From the NCBI GenBank assembly GCA_013813215.1, contig JACCSC010000200.1, forward strand, positions 1-15,126: a stretch of DNA of 15,126 bases. The letters run 5' to 3'. The DNA comes from Geodermatophilaceae bacterium (GTDB taxonomy: Bacteria; Actinomycetota; Actinomycetes; Mycobacteriales; Geodermatophilaceae). Both the position numbers and the translations under genes were made by a program. The notes under the pieces are model-generated. The model did no database searches, was not told where the DNA came from, and saw nothing but the letters and a program-made list of their open reading frames with translations. Positions 1 to 7,289 of the stretch are shown here, in pieces. Position 1 is the stretch's first letter. Every line of letters starts with the position of its first letter.

Positions 1-188
1 GGGTTGTGCTGCTGCACGACCCAGACGTCGGCGATGCCGGCCCGCAGGCAGTTCGACAGCGGGAAGTCGATCAGCCGGTACATCCCGCCGTACGGCACGG
101 CCGGCTTGGCCCGGTCCTCGGTCAGCGACTCGAGTCGGCTGCCCGCGCCGCCGGCCAGGATGACGACGAGGATCTTGGTGACGGCCAC
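1..188 (-). CDS. GlgC-like sugar-1-phosphate nucleotidyltransferase, N-terminal fragment
   Basis: Only the first 62 codons are inside the window; the gene runs off the left edge. The fragment carries the nucleotidyltransferase signature LAGGAGSRLESLT (about residues 11-23), followed by RAKPAVPYGG (26-35) and YRLIDFPLSN (37-46). This set is typical of ADP-glucose pyrophosphorylase (GlgC) and close relatives, which make a nucleotide sugar from NTP and a sugar 1-phosphate in the cytoplasm. The GTG at 188 is the only sensible start, because an in-frame TGA lies directly before it (191-189). No clear Shine-Dalgarno is seen. It follows the methyltransferase gene by 17 bases on the same strand, so translation may depend on that gene. 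A true glycogen GlgC or a related sugar nucleotidyltransferase cannot be told apart from this much sequence. Confidence 0.85.
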   Translation of the reverse strand, partial: MAVTKILVVILAGGAGSRLESLTEDRAKPAVPYGGMYRLIDFPLSNCLRAGIADVWVVQQHN

Positions 189-205
189 TCAGCCAGGCTA
201 AGGGG

Positions 206-961
206 CTACTGCAGGGGTCGCAGGACCAAGACACCCCAGCCGAAGTAGCGCCGCTGGTACATCAGGTGGGTGCGCCGTCCGTCCTCAAGGAACTCCTGTA
301 CGGCGGCGCGCCGTGGATCGTCGGGATTGTCCCGAAGCCACGTCGACAACGCCCACCACTGGCCGGCGGCGTACCGGTCCCAGCTGTCGCCGTCGGCGAG
401 CACCATCTCGACCAGTTCGGTCCCGGCGGCCGCGAGCCGGTCGGCCGTGCCGACCAGCGACGCGAAGTCCTCCACTCCGAGGCCCATCGCCGCGTACGCC
501 TCCTCCGGTGGCGGATCGCTCCAGTACGGCTCGCCGACGAGCAACAACCCGCCGGGTCGGACCGCCGGCAGCATCAGGGCCACCGTGCCGGTGATACCGC
601 CGCCGATCCAGGTCGCGCCGAGGCAGGACACGACGTCGTACGACGCCGGCTCCGCGACGTGCTCGCCCGCGTCGCCGTGTTCGAAGGACACCCGGTCGGC
701 GACGGCAAGTTCCTCGGCCCGCGCTCGGGCGGCGGCGAGGAACACCTCGCTGATGTCCACCCCATGCCCGGTCGTGCCGAACTCCTGCGCCCAGCGGCAG
801 AGCATCTCGCCTTTGCCGCAGGCCAGGTCGAGGATCCTGGTCCCGCTGGTCACATGGGCGGCTAGGCCCAAGGCCATCAGCTTGTCGTCGGTGAACGGGT
901 TGATGATCCGGTGGTCGGCCTCGGCGATCTCGTGCAGCTGCAGGTAGCTGAAGGGTTCCAC
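206..961 (-). CDS. class I SAM-dependent methyltransferase
   Basis: 251 residues, a usual length for a small soluble class I methyltransferase. Motif I is ILDLACGKGEM (43-53) and the acidic ribose-binding end of strand 2 is GVDIS (67-71). A GDA motif follows at 96-98, strand 4 is YDVVSCLGA (108-116), and the post-motif segment is RPGGLLLVGEPYW (135-147). These together support SAM binding in a Rossmann fold. The C-terminal third is rich in Trp and Tyr (for example QWW at 201-203) and probably forms the substrate cap; the substrate is unknown. The start is GTG at 961; upstream there is no strong ribosome site. The gene is divergent from the lipase-like gene (62-base gap) and ends 17 bases before the nucleotidyltransferase, with which it may be cotranscribed. 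Confidence 0.85.
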   Translation of the reverse strand: MEPFSYLQLHEIAEADHRIINPFTDDKLMALGLAAHVTSGTRILDLACGKGEMLCRWAQEFGTTGHGVDISEVFLAAARARAEELAVADRVSFEHGDAGEHVAEPASYDVVSCLGATWIGGGITGTVALMLPAVRPGGLLLVGEPYWSDPPPEEAYAAMGLGVEDFASLVGTADRLAAAGTELVEMVLADGDSWDRYAAGQWWALSTWLRDNPDDPRRAAVQEFLEDGRRTHLMYQRRYFGWGVLVLRPLQ

Positions 962-1010
962 GCCGGCCAGCCTGCCCGTGCCGGCGCGCGGCTGCGACCG
1001 AGTTCCGGCC

Positions 1011-1016
1011 TACCCT
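1011..1016 (+). promoter_or_regulatory. candidate -10 box (TACCCT) for a leaderless transcript
   Basis: TACCCT lies 7 bases before the GTG start at 1024. It fits the actinobacterial -10 pattern TANNNT and would place the transcription start at or next to the start codon, which suits the absence of a Shine-Dalgarno. No convincing -35 is visible. This is inference from spacing only. Confidence 0.45.
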
Positions 1017-1023
1017 CGGCCGG

Positions 1024-1830
1024 GTGAGCCTCCGGTCGCTGTCGCCCGCCCGCCGGCGGCTGGTCGTGATGCTGCTCGCTGTCGTCGTGGTCGTCGCCCT
1101 GGTCGTGGGCGGCGGGTTCGCCGTACGAGCGCTGACCGACGGCGCGACACCGGTGGCGCAGGATCGGCCGGGACCGGTCCTGCTGGTACCCGGCTACGGC
1201 GGATCGACCAACGCCCTCGAGGTGCTCGCCGCCGCGCTGCGTTCGGATGGCCGGGATGCTGTGGTGGTGGCGCTCGCAGGCGACGGGACCGGCGACCTGC
1301 GCGCGCAGGCCGAGGTCCTCGCCGTCGCCGCTGAGGCTGCGCTGTCGCGGACCGGCGCGGAGTCGGTCGACGTCGTGGGGTACTCCGCGGGCGGCGTCGT
1401 GACCCGGCTGTGGCTTCGGGAGTACGGAGGGGCGGCGCAGGCTCGGCGCGTGGTGACCCTGGGTTCGCCGCACCATGGGACGACCATCGCCGGACTGGCC
1501 GAGTCGGTCGTCCCGGACCAGTGCCCGGAGGCCTGTCGGCAACTGGTTCCCGACAGCGACCTGCTGCGCTCGCTGAACGCGGGCGACGAGACGCCGGACG
1601 GACCGGCGTACGTGTCGATCTGGACGACGCAGGACGAGACGGTGACCCCGCCGGACTCCTCCCGGCTCGAGGGCGCGCTCAACCTCGTCGTCCAGGACAT
1701 CTGCGCCGGCGCGGCGGTGACCCACGGGGAGCTGCCCACCGACCCACTCGTCGGCGCGATGGTGGCGCTGCAGCTCGGGGCCGGGCCGCTAACAGATCTC
1801 GACGCCAGCGACTGCCAGCGCCTCAGCTGA
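1024..1830 (+). CDS. membrane-anchored lipase/esterase-like alpha/beta hydrolase
   Basis: 268 residues. The N-terminus has basic residues (RSLSPARRR) and then a hydrophobic segment at about 13-36. No lipobox or clear signal peptidase site follows, so this is probably a signal anchor or uncleaved signal with the catalytic domain outside the membrane. The domain starts with PVLLVPGYGG (51-60), the oxyanion-hole region of class 2 lipases. The nucleophile motif is GYSAGG (119-124, Ser121), followed by VTLGSPHHGT (144-153), typical of lipases. Asp204 (TTQDETVTPP) and His234 (VTHGELP) complete a plausible triad. Four Cys (167, 171, 227, 264) could form disulfides outside the cell. The substrate is unknown; short acyl esters or lipids are likely. 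The start is GTG 1024, supported by the promoter spacing. Its 3' end overlaps the convergent permease gene by 8 bases. Confidence 0.85.
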   Translation: MSLRSLSPARRRLVVMLLAVVVVVALVVGGGFAVRALTDGATPVAQDRPGPVLLVPGYGGSTNALEVLAAALRSDGRDAVVVALAGDGTGDLRAQAEVLAVAAEAALSRTGAESVDVVGYSAGGVVTRLWLREYGGAAQARRVVTLGSPHHGTTIAGLAESVVPDQCPEACRQLVPDSDLLRSLNAGDETPDGPAYVSIWTTQDETVTPPDSSRLEGALNLVVQDICAGAAVTHGELPTDPLVGAMVALQLGAGPLTDLDASDCQRLS

Positions 1831-2620
1831 AGCTGTCCGAGCCGGTCCGACGGGACCGAGCCGTCTGCGCGGTGAACAGGTAGAACGCCAGCACCAACCA
1901 GCCGGCCCCCACGGCGGCCTCCAGCGACAGTTCGGCCAGCCAGGGTTCGTCGGCCAGGGCACTGCGCACGGCGAGCAAGCCGTGGGTGGCCGGCAACACC
2001 GACCCGATCACGTCCAGCACCGGCAGGGTCCCGCGGGGGATGAACGCTCCCGAGCAGAGGATGACCAGGTACATCGCGGCGTTGTAGATAGCCACCTCGG
2101 CGCGCTTCCCGACGCAGAACGAGGCGGTGGCCAGCCCCATCGCCGACATCGTCAACGCGATGACCAGGTACATCGGCAGCAGCGGGACCAACTCCAGCAT
2201 GGTCCGCCACTGCCCACTCAGGAGCCCGGCGGCGACGAACGCGACGAGCATCTCCACGACAGACATCGCGAGCTGCGCTACCCCGCGGCCGAAGAACACC
2301 AGCGTCGGAGGGGTCAACCCCGCGAGCAGGCGTGAGTACGTGCCGGCGTACTTGTCGTCCACCGGTACGTCGGACATTCCGGCCAGGCCGCCCAGGGTGA
2401 GCACCGTGGCGACCGCACCGACGTAGGCGAACCGGGCGCCCTCGTCGCCGGCGGCCACGAAGCCGAGCAGCACCCAGAACACGGTCTGGAAGATCAGCCG
2501 CGGCCAGATCGCCGCGAGCACGATCCGCGGCGGGTTGTCCGCGCGGTACTGCAGGAACCCGAAGCGGACGATCCGGCCGGCCCGCCACCAGCGCTCGGCG
2601 GCGTACTCAGGTGAGGTCAA
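1823..2620 (-). CDS. ABC-2 type transporter permease
   Basis: 265 residues with about six membrane helices (roughly 34-57, 64-82, 113-134, 142-170, 176-195, 233-252). The segment SGAFIPRGTLP (190-200), before the last helix, is the usual ABC-2 permease motif. The start is TTG 2620: it has a strong ribosome site (GGGAGGGG, 2625-2632) at good spacing and no ATG or GTG follows in the first 20 or so codons. It overlaps the end of the preceding permease gene by 14 bases. It probably forms a heterodimeric membrane pore with that protein, driven by the ATPase encoded at 3395. The substrate is unknown; this class of exporter moves drugs, peptides, lipids or polysaccharides. It is the last gene of the minus-strand block. 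Confidence 0.88.
   Translation of the reverse strand: MTSPEYAAERWWRAGRIVRFGFLQYRADNPPRIVLAAIWPRLIFQTVFWVLLGFVAAGDEGARFAYVGAVATVLTLGGLAGMSDVPVDDKYAGTYSRLLAGLTPPTLVFFGRGVAQLAMSVVEMLVAFVAAGLLSGQWRTMLELVPLLPMYLVIALTMSAMGLATASFCVGKRAEVAIYNAAMYLVILCSGAFIPRGTLPVLDVIGSVLPATHGLLAVRSALADEPWLAELSLEAAVGAGWLVLAFYLFTAQTARSRRTGSDSFS
1843..1858 (+). terminator. small hairpin after the lipase-like gene
   Basis: A perfect 6-bp stem, CGGTCC/GGACCG, with a 4-base loop starts 13 bases after the lipase-like stop codon, inside the end of the convergent permease gene. There is no T tract. It could help end the plus-strand transcript, but in such GC-rich DNA it may be chance. Confidence 0.25.
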
Positions 2621-3398
2621 GGGTCCCCTCCCGCCGCGACCGGTCGACGATGCCGCCGAACAGGCCGATGCCGGCCGCGGCGTAACCCACAGTCAGGACC
2701 ACGGCATACCCCAGCGCCGCCAGGTTCGGCGAACCGGCCGCGCTGGTGACGAGGTACTCCTGCAGCCAGCGCAGGCTGATCAGCGCGGACACCCAGGTCA
2801 GGGGTGGCGGGAGGATCTCCGGCGGGATGAGCATGCCGCCGAGCAGGATCACCGGGAAGGTCAGGAAGGCCGTGACCTGGGGGCCGTACCGGGTGAGAAC
2901 GAACACCGAGCCGATCAGCAGCCCGACCGCCGAACCGGAAGCCAGCAGGACGGCGAAGCCGAGCAGCAGCCAGCCGGGATTGGCCAGCGATACCGGTTGG
3001 CGTAACGCCACCAGCGTGACGGCCAAGGTGGCGAGCGCCCAGACGGTCGAGAGCAGGGAGGCACCCAACCCCTTGCCGAGCACGATGAGCCGCGCGTCGA
3101 CGAGGCCGGCCAGGGCGCGGGCCAGGGTTCCCATCGCACGTTCCCGGCGGAGCACGCTGGCCGAGCCCCACGCGGTGGCCGACCACGACACCGACAGCGC
3201 TACACCGACGGCAACCCGCGTGCCGGCCTCGGCCGAGCGGTCCGCCGAGGGCAGCAGCGCGACGAGCAAGAACACGATCGGCTGGAAGATCGTGACGCCG
3301 ATGATGATCCAGGCGGTCCGGATCTCGGCCATCTGCAGCCGGGCACAGACCAGCATGACCTCGGCGCCGCGTAGGACGCGGCGGCCTTGATCGGTCAC
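2607..3398 (-). CDS. ABC-2 type transporter permease
   Basis: 263 residues when started at GTG 3398. That GTG overlaps the stop of the upstream ATPase gene by four bases (GTGA, 3398-3395), the same junction used elsewhere in this block. A longer frame to 3518 exists, but its extra 40 Arg/Pro-rich residues are a shadow of the ATPase gene. Six hydrophobic segments are visible (about 29-49, 62-80, 106-134, 142-166, 178-197, 227-250). The cytosolic segment ERAMGTLARALAGLVDARLI (86-105) is the coupling region usual in ABC-2 proteins, and GGMLIPPEILP (187-197) is the usual late motif. It is a likely partner of the permease that follows and of the ATPase before it. Substrate unknown. Confidence 0.88.
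   Translation of the reverse strand: MTDQGRRVLRGAEVMLVCARLQMAEIRTAWIIIGVTIFQPIVFLLVALLPSADRSAEAGTRVAVGVALSVSWSATAWGSASVLRRERAMGTLARALAGLVDARLIVLGKGLGASLLSTVWALATLAVTLVALRQPVSLANPGWLLLGFAVLLASGSAVGLLIGSVFVLTRYGPQVTAFLTFPVILLGGMLIPPEILPPPLTWVSALISLRWLQEYLVTSAAGSPNLAALGYAVVLTVGYAAAGIGLFGGIVDRSRREGTLDLT
2625..2632 (-). promoter_or_regulatory. ribosome binding site deciding a TTG start
   Basis: GGGAGGGG on the minus strand lies 4 bases before TTG 2620. It is the strongest ribosome site in the transporter block and is what favours a TTG start that would otherwise look doubtful. Confidence 0.6.
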
Positions 3399-4351
3399 GG
3401 ACGCCGCGCCGAGAGCGTGGCGAAGGCCTCCTCGAGCCGCGCCGGGCGTACGTCGATGTCCTGGATCTGCACGTCGTCGACGAGCCGGCCCAGCGCGCCG
3501 AACAGGTCTCCGCTCCACTCGCGAAGCTTGAGCACCAGCGTGGACAGCTCCCCCTCGTGCGTATGCCGGTCCACGGCCGCACCGGCTGGCAGCGAGCGGG
3601 CCAGGTCGAGCGCACCGCGGTAGGTCAGGGTGACCACGGCGGCGTACCCGGCGAGTCCGGCGAACTTCCGCAGCGGGAGGTCGGCGGTGACCCGCCCCTG
3701 GTCCAGCATCACCACCCGATCGGCCAGCCGTTCGACGTCCAGCAGCAGGTGGCTTGTCAGCAGGATGCTCGTGCCCTCGCGGCGCAGCTGGTGGATGGTT
3801 TCGCGTAGCCGATCGGCCTCCAGCGGGTCGAGGCCGACGGTGGGTTCGTCCAGGAGCAGCACCTGCGGCCGCGACAGCAGGCCGATCGCGACGTGCAGGC
3901 GCTGGCGCATCCCCTTGGAGTACGTCTCCACCCGCCGGTCGGCCGCGTCGGCGAGATTCACCTGGTCGAGCATCAGCGGGATCCGCTCCCGCAGGTCGCG
4001 CCGGGAGACGCCGGCCAGCATGCCGAAGAACGCCAGGTTCTCCCGGCCACTGATCCGGTTGTAGAGGCCGCGGTCGCCACCGAGGATGACGCTCATCGAG
4101 GTCCGGACGCCGCGGGTGTCGGCGACGACGTCGTATCCCATCACCCGGGCGGCCCCGCTGCTCGGCAGGAGCAGGGTGGCCAGAATCTTCGTCAGCGTCG
4201 TCTTGCCGGCTCCGTTGACACCGAGCAGGCCGACGACCTCGCCGAGTCCCACGACGAAGGACACGTCCTCGAGGGCCTGCAGTTGCTTACCGCCCGAGAT
4301 GGGAAAGGTGCGGCCGACCGCCTCGACCTCGACCGCGTGCTCCATCGCCAC
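3395..4351 (-). CDS. ABC transporter ATP-binding protein
   Basis: 318 residues as given. Walker A is GVNGAGKT (44-51), the signature is YSKGMRQ (144-150), Walker B is QVLLLDEPT (163-171), and the switch His is in LLTSH (197-201). In the Q-loop area it reads ILGGDRGLYNRISGRENL (89-106), with Gly-Gly-Asp where many ATPases have Gln; I recall this variant from a subgroup of ABC-2 exporters. A C-terminal domain of about 90 residues follows the core, as in DrrA/NatA-like ATPases. It energises the two permeases downstream, with a GTGA overlap to the first. Two starts compete: GTG 4351 and ATG 4345. The run GGGGG (4351-4355) is well placed for ATG 4345, which I slightly prefer. It begins 39-45 bases after the preceding permease, so it could be in the same operon. 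Confidence 0.92.
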   Translation of the reverse strand: MAMEHAVEVEAVGRTFPISGGKQLQALEDVSFVVGLGEVVGLLGVNGAGKTTLTKILATLLLPSSGAARVMGYDVVADTRGVRTSMSVILGGDRGLYNRISGRENLAFFGMLAGVSRRDLRERIPLMLDQVNLADAADRRVETYSKGMRQRLHVAIGLLSRPQVLLLDEPTVGLDPLEADRLRETIHQLRREGTSILLTSHLLLDVERLADRVVMLDQGRVTADLPLRKFAGLAGYAAVVTLTYRGALDLARSLPAGAAVDRHTHEGELSTLVLKLREWSGDLFGALGRLVDDVQIQDIDVRPARLEEAFATLSARRP

Positions 4352-4390
4352 CCCCGCAAGGGCACGTTAGTCGACGCGCCGCAGGCAAGG

Positions 4391-5197
4391 TCAGCTCGTG
4401 ATGTCCTTGGTGGTGAAGTTCGCCCAGGCCGCACCGAGAAAGACGACGACGTACACCGCCTGCAGGCCGATGCCGCGCACGATGTCCCGCCAGAAGATCG
4501 GGTCGCGGAACAGGTCCACGAACGCCAGCCAGTAGCGGGTGGGCAGGTAGGGCTGCAAGGTCTGCGCCGCATCCAACGTCAAGAGCAGGGACGAGGCGAT
4601 GAGGAACGCCAACGCGCCCAACGCCGCCGCCAGCGGCGAATCGGTCATCGTCGACAGCAGCAGGGCGATCGCCGCGACGCCCAGCATCGACAGCGTGATG
4701 TAGCCGATCGCGAGCAACGTCCGTACCGCCACCTGAGCCGGGGTCAGCACCGTGCCCGACACGCTGGCCGCCAGCGCCTGGTCGCCGAGCAGCACGGAGC
4801 CGACGACGTAAGCCACCGCCGCGACCACGACCACCGCGAGCAGGACGAACGCGATCACCGCGACCAGCTTGGCCACCAGCAGCCGGGTCCGGCTGACCGG
4901 GCGCACGAGCAGGTAGCGCAGCGTCCCCTGTTGCGCCTCCCCCGCCACCGAGTCCCCGGCCACGACGGCCACGGCCACCGGCAGGAACAGCGGCAGGATG
5001 ATCGCCAAGGCGGCCAATGGGAACAGCGTCCCGTCGGCCAGTACTGCGGACAGGAACGCCGGACCGCTTCCCGGTCGCGGCCCGAGGTCGGTCAGCGCGA
5101 GAAGTACGGCGACCAGCGTCGGCAGCGCGTTGAGCAGCAGGATCGTCACCCAGGTCCGCGGCCGCCGCAGCGTCTTGACCAGCTCGGTCCGGATCAT
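4391..5197 (-). CDS. ABC-2 type transporter permease (BcrB/NatB-like)
   Basis: 268 residues. The order of parts fits single-permease ABC-2 exporters: a short cytosolic N-terminus (MIRTELVKTLRRPRTW), a first helix at about 16-36, and an outside loop. Helices follow at roughly 58-80, 108-136, 157-182, 186-208 and 241-260. The segment GEAQQGTLRYLLVRPVSRTR (86-105) is the typical cytosolic elbow that contacts the ATPase. The start ATG 5197 overlaps the stop of a 14-codon mini-ORF (ATGA) that itself overlaps the stop of the ATPase gene, so translation is probably coupled. It pairs with the BcrA-type ATPase encoded at 5235. Substrate unknown. Confidence 0.88.
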   Translation of the reverse strand: MIRTELVKTLRRPRTWVTILLLNALPTLVAVLLALTDLGPRPGSGPAFLSAVLADGTLFPLAALAIILPLFLPVAVAVVAGDSVAGEAQQGTLRYLLVRPVSRTRLLVAKLVAVIAFVLLAVVVVAAVAYVVGSVLLGDQALAASVSGTVLTPAQVAVRTLLAIGYITLSMLGVAAIALLLSTMTDSPLAAALGALAFLIASSLLLTLDAAQTLQPYLPTRYWLAFVDLFRDPIFWRDIVRGIGLQAVYVVVFLGAAWANFTTKDITS

Positions 5198-5238
5198 GCC
5201 GCCTCGCCGGAGGCAAGTGGCTCGGCGGTCCGGATCAC
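5194..5238 (-). CDS. 14-codon coupling mini-ORF between ATPase and permease
   Basis: GTG at 5238 overlaps the ATPase stop (GTGA), and the frame ends in a TGA (5196-5194) that overlaps the permease start (ATGA). It would encode MIRTAEPLASGEAA. Its first four codons match the permease's first four apart from the start base (GTG versus ATG, then ATC CGG ACC), so the 11-base repeat TGATCCGGACC occurs at both junctions. It may carry ribosomes from one gene to the next, or be a leftover of a duplicated gene start. Whether it is translated is unproven. Confidence 0.4.
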   Translation of the reverse strand: MIRTAEPLASGEAA

Positions 5239-6143
5239 GACACCCCGACCTGATGGTCCGGGTGCTCCGTGGCGGCGAGGACGACCTGCTCCAGCGTCCG
5301 CCGTTCCGGACCGAGTTCCCGGACCCGCACGCCGTCCGCGACGAGCAAGGCGTTCAGGGCCGCCGGGTCCGCGCCACGCACGATCAGCCGCTCGCCCTCG
5401 CGGTGCTCGACCCGCCCGTCCAGCAGCACGTGGGCCCGCTCGTGGTCCGGCGTGTGTACAACGGTGCGCCCGGTCGGCCGCTGCAACGAGGCCAGTGAGT
5501 CCTGCAGCACGAGCCGTCCCCGGTCGAGCACACCGACGCGGGTGCACAGTTGCTCGACCTCGGCCAGCAGGTGACTGGACAGGAACACCGTCGTACCGCG
5601 ACGGTGCAACCCCTGAATCAGCTCGCGGATCTCCCGGATCCCTTGCGGGTCGAGGCCATTCGTCGGCTCGTCGAGCACCAGCAGCTCCGGCTGGCGAAGC
5701 AGGGCCGCGGCCAGGCCGAGCCGTTGGCGCATGCCGAGCGAGTACGCCTTGACCGGGCGCCGGCCGACCGCGGCCAGCCCGACCTGTTCCAACACCGCAT
5801 CGATCCGCGTCGACCGGCTCCGCCGTGTGCCGCCGGTCCCGCTGGAGTCCAGCAACGCGAGGTTCGCCCGGCCGGACAGGTGCCCGTACGCCGCCGGCCC
5901 CTCGACGAGCGCGCCCACTCGCGGCAGGACGGCGCGACCCGCCCGGGGCATCCGCCGGCCGAGCAGATCGACCGACCCGCTGGTGGCCAGGACCAGGCCC
6001 AGCACCATCCGCACCGTCGTCGTCTTGCCGGACCCGTTCGCGCCGAGGAAGCCGTAGATGTCGCCCGGTTGCACGTCCAGGCTGACCCCGTCGACAGCGA
6101 GGATCCCGCCGTACCGCTTGGTCAGCTGTGTTGTGGTGATCAC
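5235..6143 (-). CDS. ABC transporter ATP-binding protein (BcrA-like)
   Basis: 302 residues, the usual length for BcrA/NatA-type ATPases. It shows Walker A GANGSGKT (34-41), the segment GALVEGPAAYGHLSGRANL (77-95) with Glu at the Q-loop position as in bacitracin-exporter-type ATPases, and signature YSLGMRQR (134-141). Walker B is LLVLDEPTNGLDP (154-166) and the switch His is in LSSHLLAEV (188-196). About 90 residues of C-terminal extension follow. The start is GTG 6143, overlapping the stop of the LolA/RseB-like gene by four bases (GTGA), which settles both the start and the operon. It drives the permease encoded at 4391. The transported molecule is unknown; the upstream accessory protein hints at a lipid-linked or envelope cargo. 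Confidence 0.92.
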   Translation of the reverse strand: MITTTQLTKRYGGILAVDGVSLDVQPGDIYGFLGANGSGKTTTVRMVLGLVLATSGSVDLLGRRMPRAGRAVLPRVGALVEGPAAYGHLSGRANLALLDSSGTGGTRRSRSTRIDAVLEQVGLAAVGRRPVKAYSLGMRQRLGLAAALLRQPELLVLDEPTNGLDPQGIREIRELIQGLHRRGTTVFLSSHLLAEVEQLCTRVGVLDRGRLVLQDSLASLQRPTGRTVVHTPDHERAHVLLDGRVEHREGERLIVRGADPAALNALLVADGVRVRELGPERRTLEQVVLAATEHPDHQVGVS

Positions 6144-7264
6144 CGGTCGGGCACCGGGATCTGCCGTACCTCCGCTGCCGCGGCAGCCAGGGTCGCCGCA
6201 TCGACCGTCCCGGCGATCAACCAGCTGCTGCGTTCCCGGCTGCCCGGGGTCAGCAGGAGGCCGATCGGCCCGGCCGAGACGTAGACGCCGTTCTCGTCGA
6301 TCACGGCACCGGGCGTCCCCTCGAGCTGGTCACGCAGCGGTCGCGACAGGTCGTCCCAGACCGCGGCGGCGGTCAGCAGGGTGACACCGCGTCCGTACTG
6401 ACCGAGCGATCCGATGCTGACCAGCCCGCTGCGCCGAGCCAACCCGGCCAGCTCGTCCGGCGTGACCGCGGGCGCGAACTGGTTGGCCGCCTCCGCGACG
6501 TCGATCACCTCGGTGAAGCTGAGATCGACCCCCGGCGGCGTGACGAACCAGGTCGCCTCGGGGTCCGGTGCGCCCGGCGTGAACTCCAGGAACCGGCTGC
6601 GCACCGCGGCGACGGTCGCGTCCGCCCCGTAGACCTCGACCTTCAGCGGGACCCCGGTGGACGGGTCCACCCACACGTCGACCCGATCGATCGTGGTGCG
6701 CTCGTCAGAGGGGACCAGCCGCAGCCCGAGGGCGTCCCGGCCGGCGATCCGTTCCGCGGGCAGCCGGCTGACCTCCTCGGCGCCGGCCTCGGAGAGCAAT
6801 CGCTGGCCCAGGGCGGAGGGCAGCAGGTCAGCGGCCCGCGGCAGGCGCACGACCGGATCGGCGGCGAGCGTGGCGCTGGAGTCCTCGTAGTTCCACAGCA
6901 CGCTGGCGCCGGAGCGGTGGAACACGCCGGTCTCACCCGTCGCGGTCAGCTCGTCGACCCGCCAGTCGTCGGGTCCCGCCCACCAGGCGCGCAGCCGCGA
7001 ACGTTCCCCGAACAGGTCGACGAGATCGGTGAAGTCCTGGGTCACCGGGAGGACGAGACCACCCACGGTTTCGGCGTACCCGGTGAACGCCACTTCGTCC
7101 GACGATCGCACGGAGGCCAGCAACTCCGACGCGGTGACGTCGGACTCGGTGGCCGGCAACGCGGCGAGGACCGGCGGGATGCTGCCCAGCAGGAGTACGC
7201 CGAGGGCGACGACGAGCCAGCGCTGCCAGCCCTTCACCCTCGTACGCCGTACGCCACGTCTCAC
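6140..7264 (-). CDS. membrane-anchored LolA/RseB-like exported protein
   Basis: 374 residues. The basic start (MRRGVRRTRVKGWQR) and one hydrophobic segment at about 17-36 indicate a signal anchor or a cleaved signal with the rest outside the membrane. No lipobox is seen. The body has features of the LolA/LppX/RseB superfamily, an unclosed beta-barrel binding lipids or lipoprotein acyl chains: short strands rich in W and V, RLRAWWAGPDDWRVDEL (90-106), VLWNYE (122-127), and VDVWVDPSTGVPLKVEVYG around 195-213. The last matches the strand-turn-strand 'V.VWVD..TG.PLKVEV' common to that fold. Actinobacterial genomes often pair such proteins with ABC-2 exporters. Its stop overlaps the start of the ATPase gene by four bases. 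The start GTG 7264 has no good ribosome site; GTG 7237 is an alternative. Fold call is moderate, function inferred. Confidence 0.7.
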   Translation of the reverse strand: MRRGVRRTRVKGWQRWLVVALGVLLLGSIPPVLAALPATESDVTASELLASVRSSDEVAFTGYAETVGGLVLPVTQDFTDLVDLFGERSRLRAWWAGPDDWRVDELTATGETGVFHRSGASVLWNYEDSSATLAADPVVRLPRAADLLPSALGQRLLSEAGAEEVSRLPAERIAGRDALGLRLVPSDERTTIDRVDVWVDPSTGVPLKVEVYGADATVAAVRSRFLEFTPGAPDPEATWFVTPPGVDLSFTEVIDVAEAANQFAPAVTPDELAGLARRSGLVSIGSLGQYGRGVTLLTAAAVWDDLSRPLRDQLEGTPGAVIDENGVYVSAGPIGLLLTPGSRERSSWLIAGTVDAATLAAAAAEVRQIPVPDR

Positions 7265-7270
7265 CGTACG
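7241..7270. repeat. three CGTACG palindromes at 8 and 16 base steps
   Basis: CGTACG occurs at 7241, 7249 and 7265, spanning the start region of the LolA/RseB-like gene at the head of the transporter block. The steps of 8 and 16 bases are regular. GTACG words are common in this DNA, so this could be chance or codon use; a repressor site is possible. Confidence 0.25.
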
Positions 7271-7289
7271 TCGGGAGACCCCCGGTGGT

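Noticed and set aside
1194..2588. A 464-residue minus-strand frame across the lipase-like and permease genes
   Set aside because: It spans two real genes on opposite strands and shows no domain; both real genes have clear motifs.
3399..3518. A 40-residue N-terminal extension of the first ABC-2 permease of the second set
   Set aside because: The extension is Arg/Pro-rich shadow of the ATPase gene; GTG 3398 with a GTGA overlap is the better start.
3893..5752. A 619-residue plus-strand open frame opposite the transporter genes
   Set aside because: It is extremely rich in Arg, Gln, His and Pro, has no domain, and runs antisense to two clear ABC genes. This is the usual stop-free shadow frame in GC-rich DNA.
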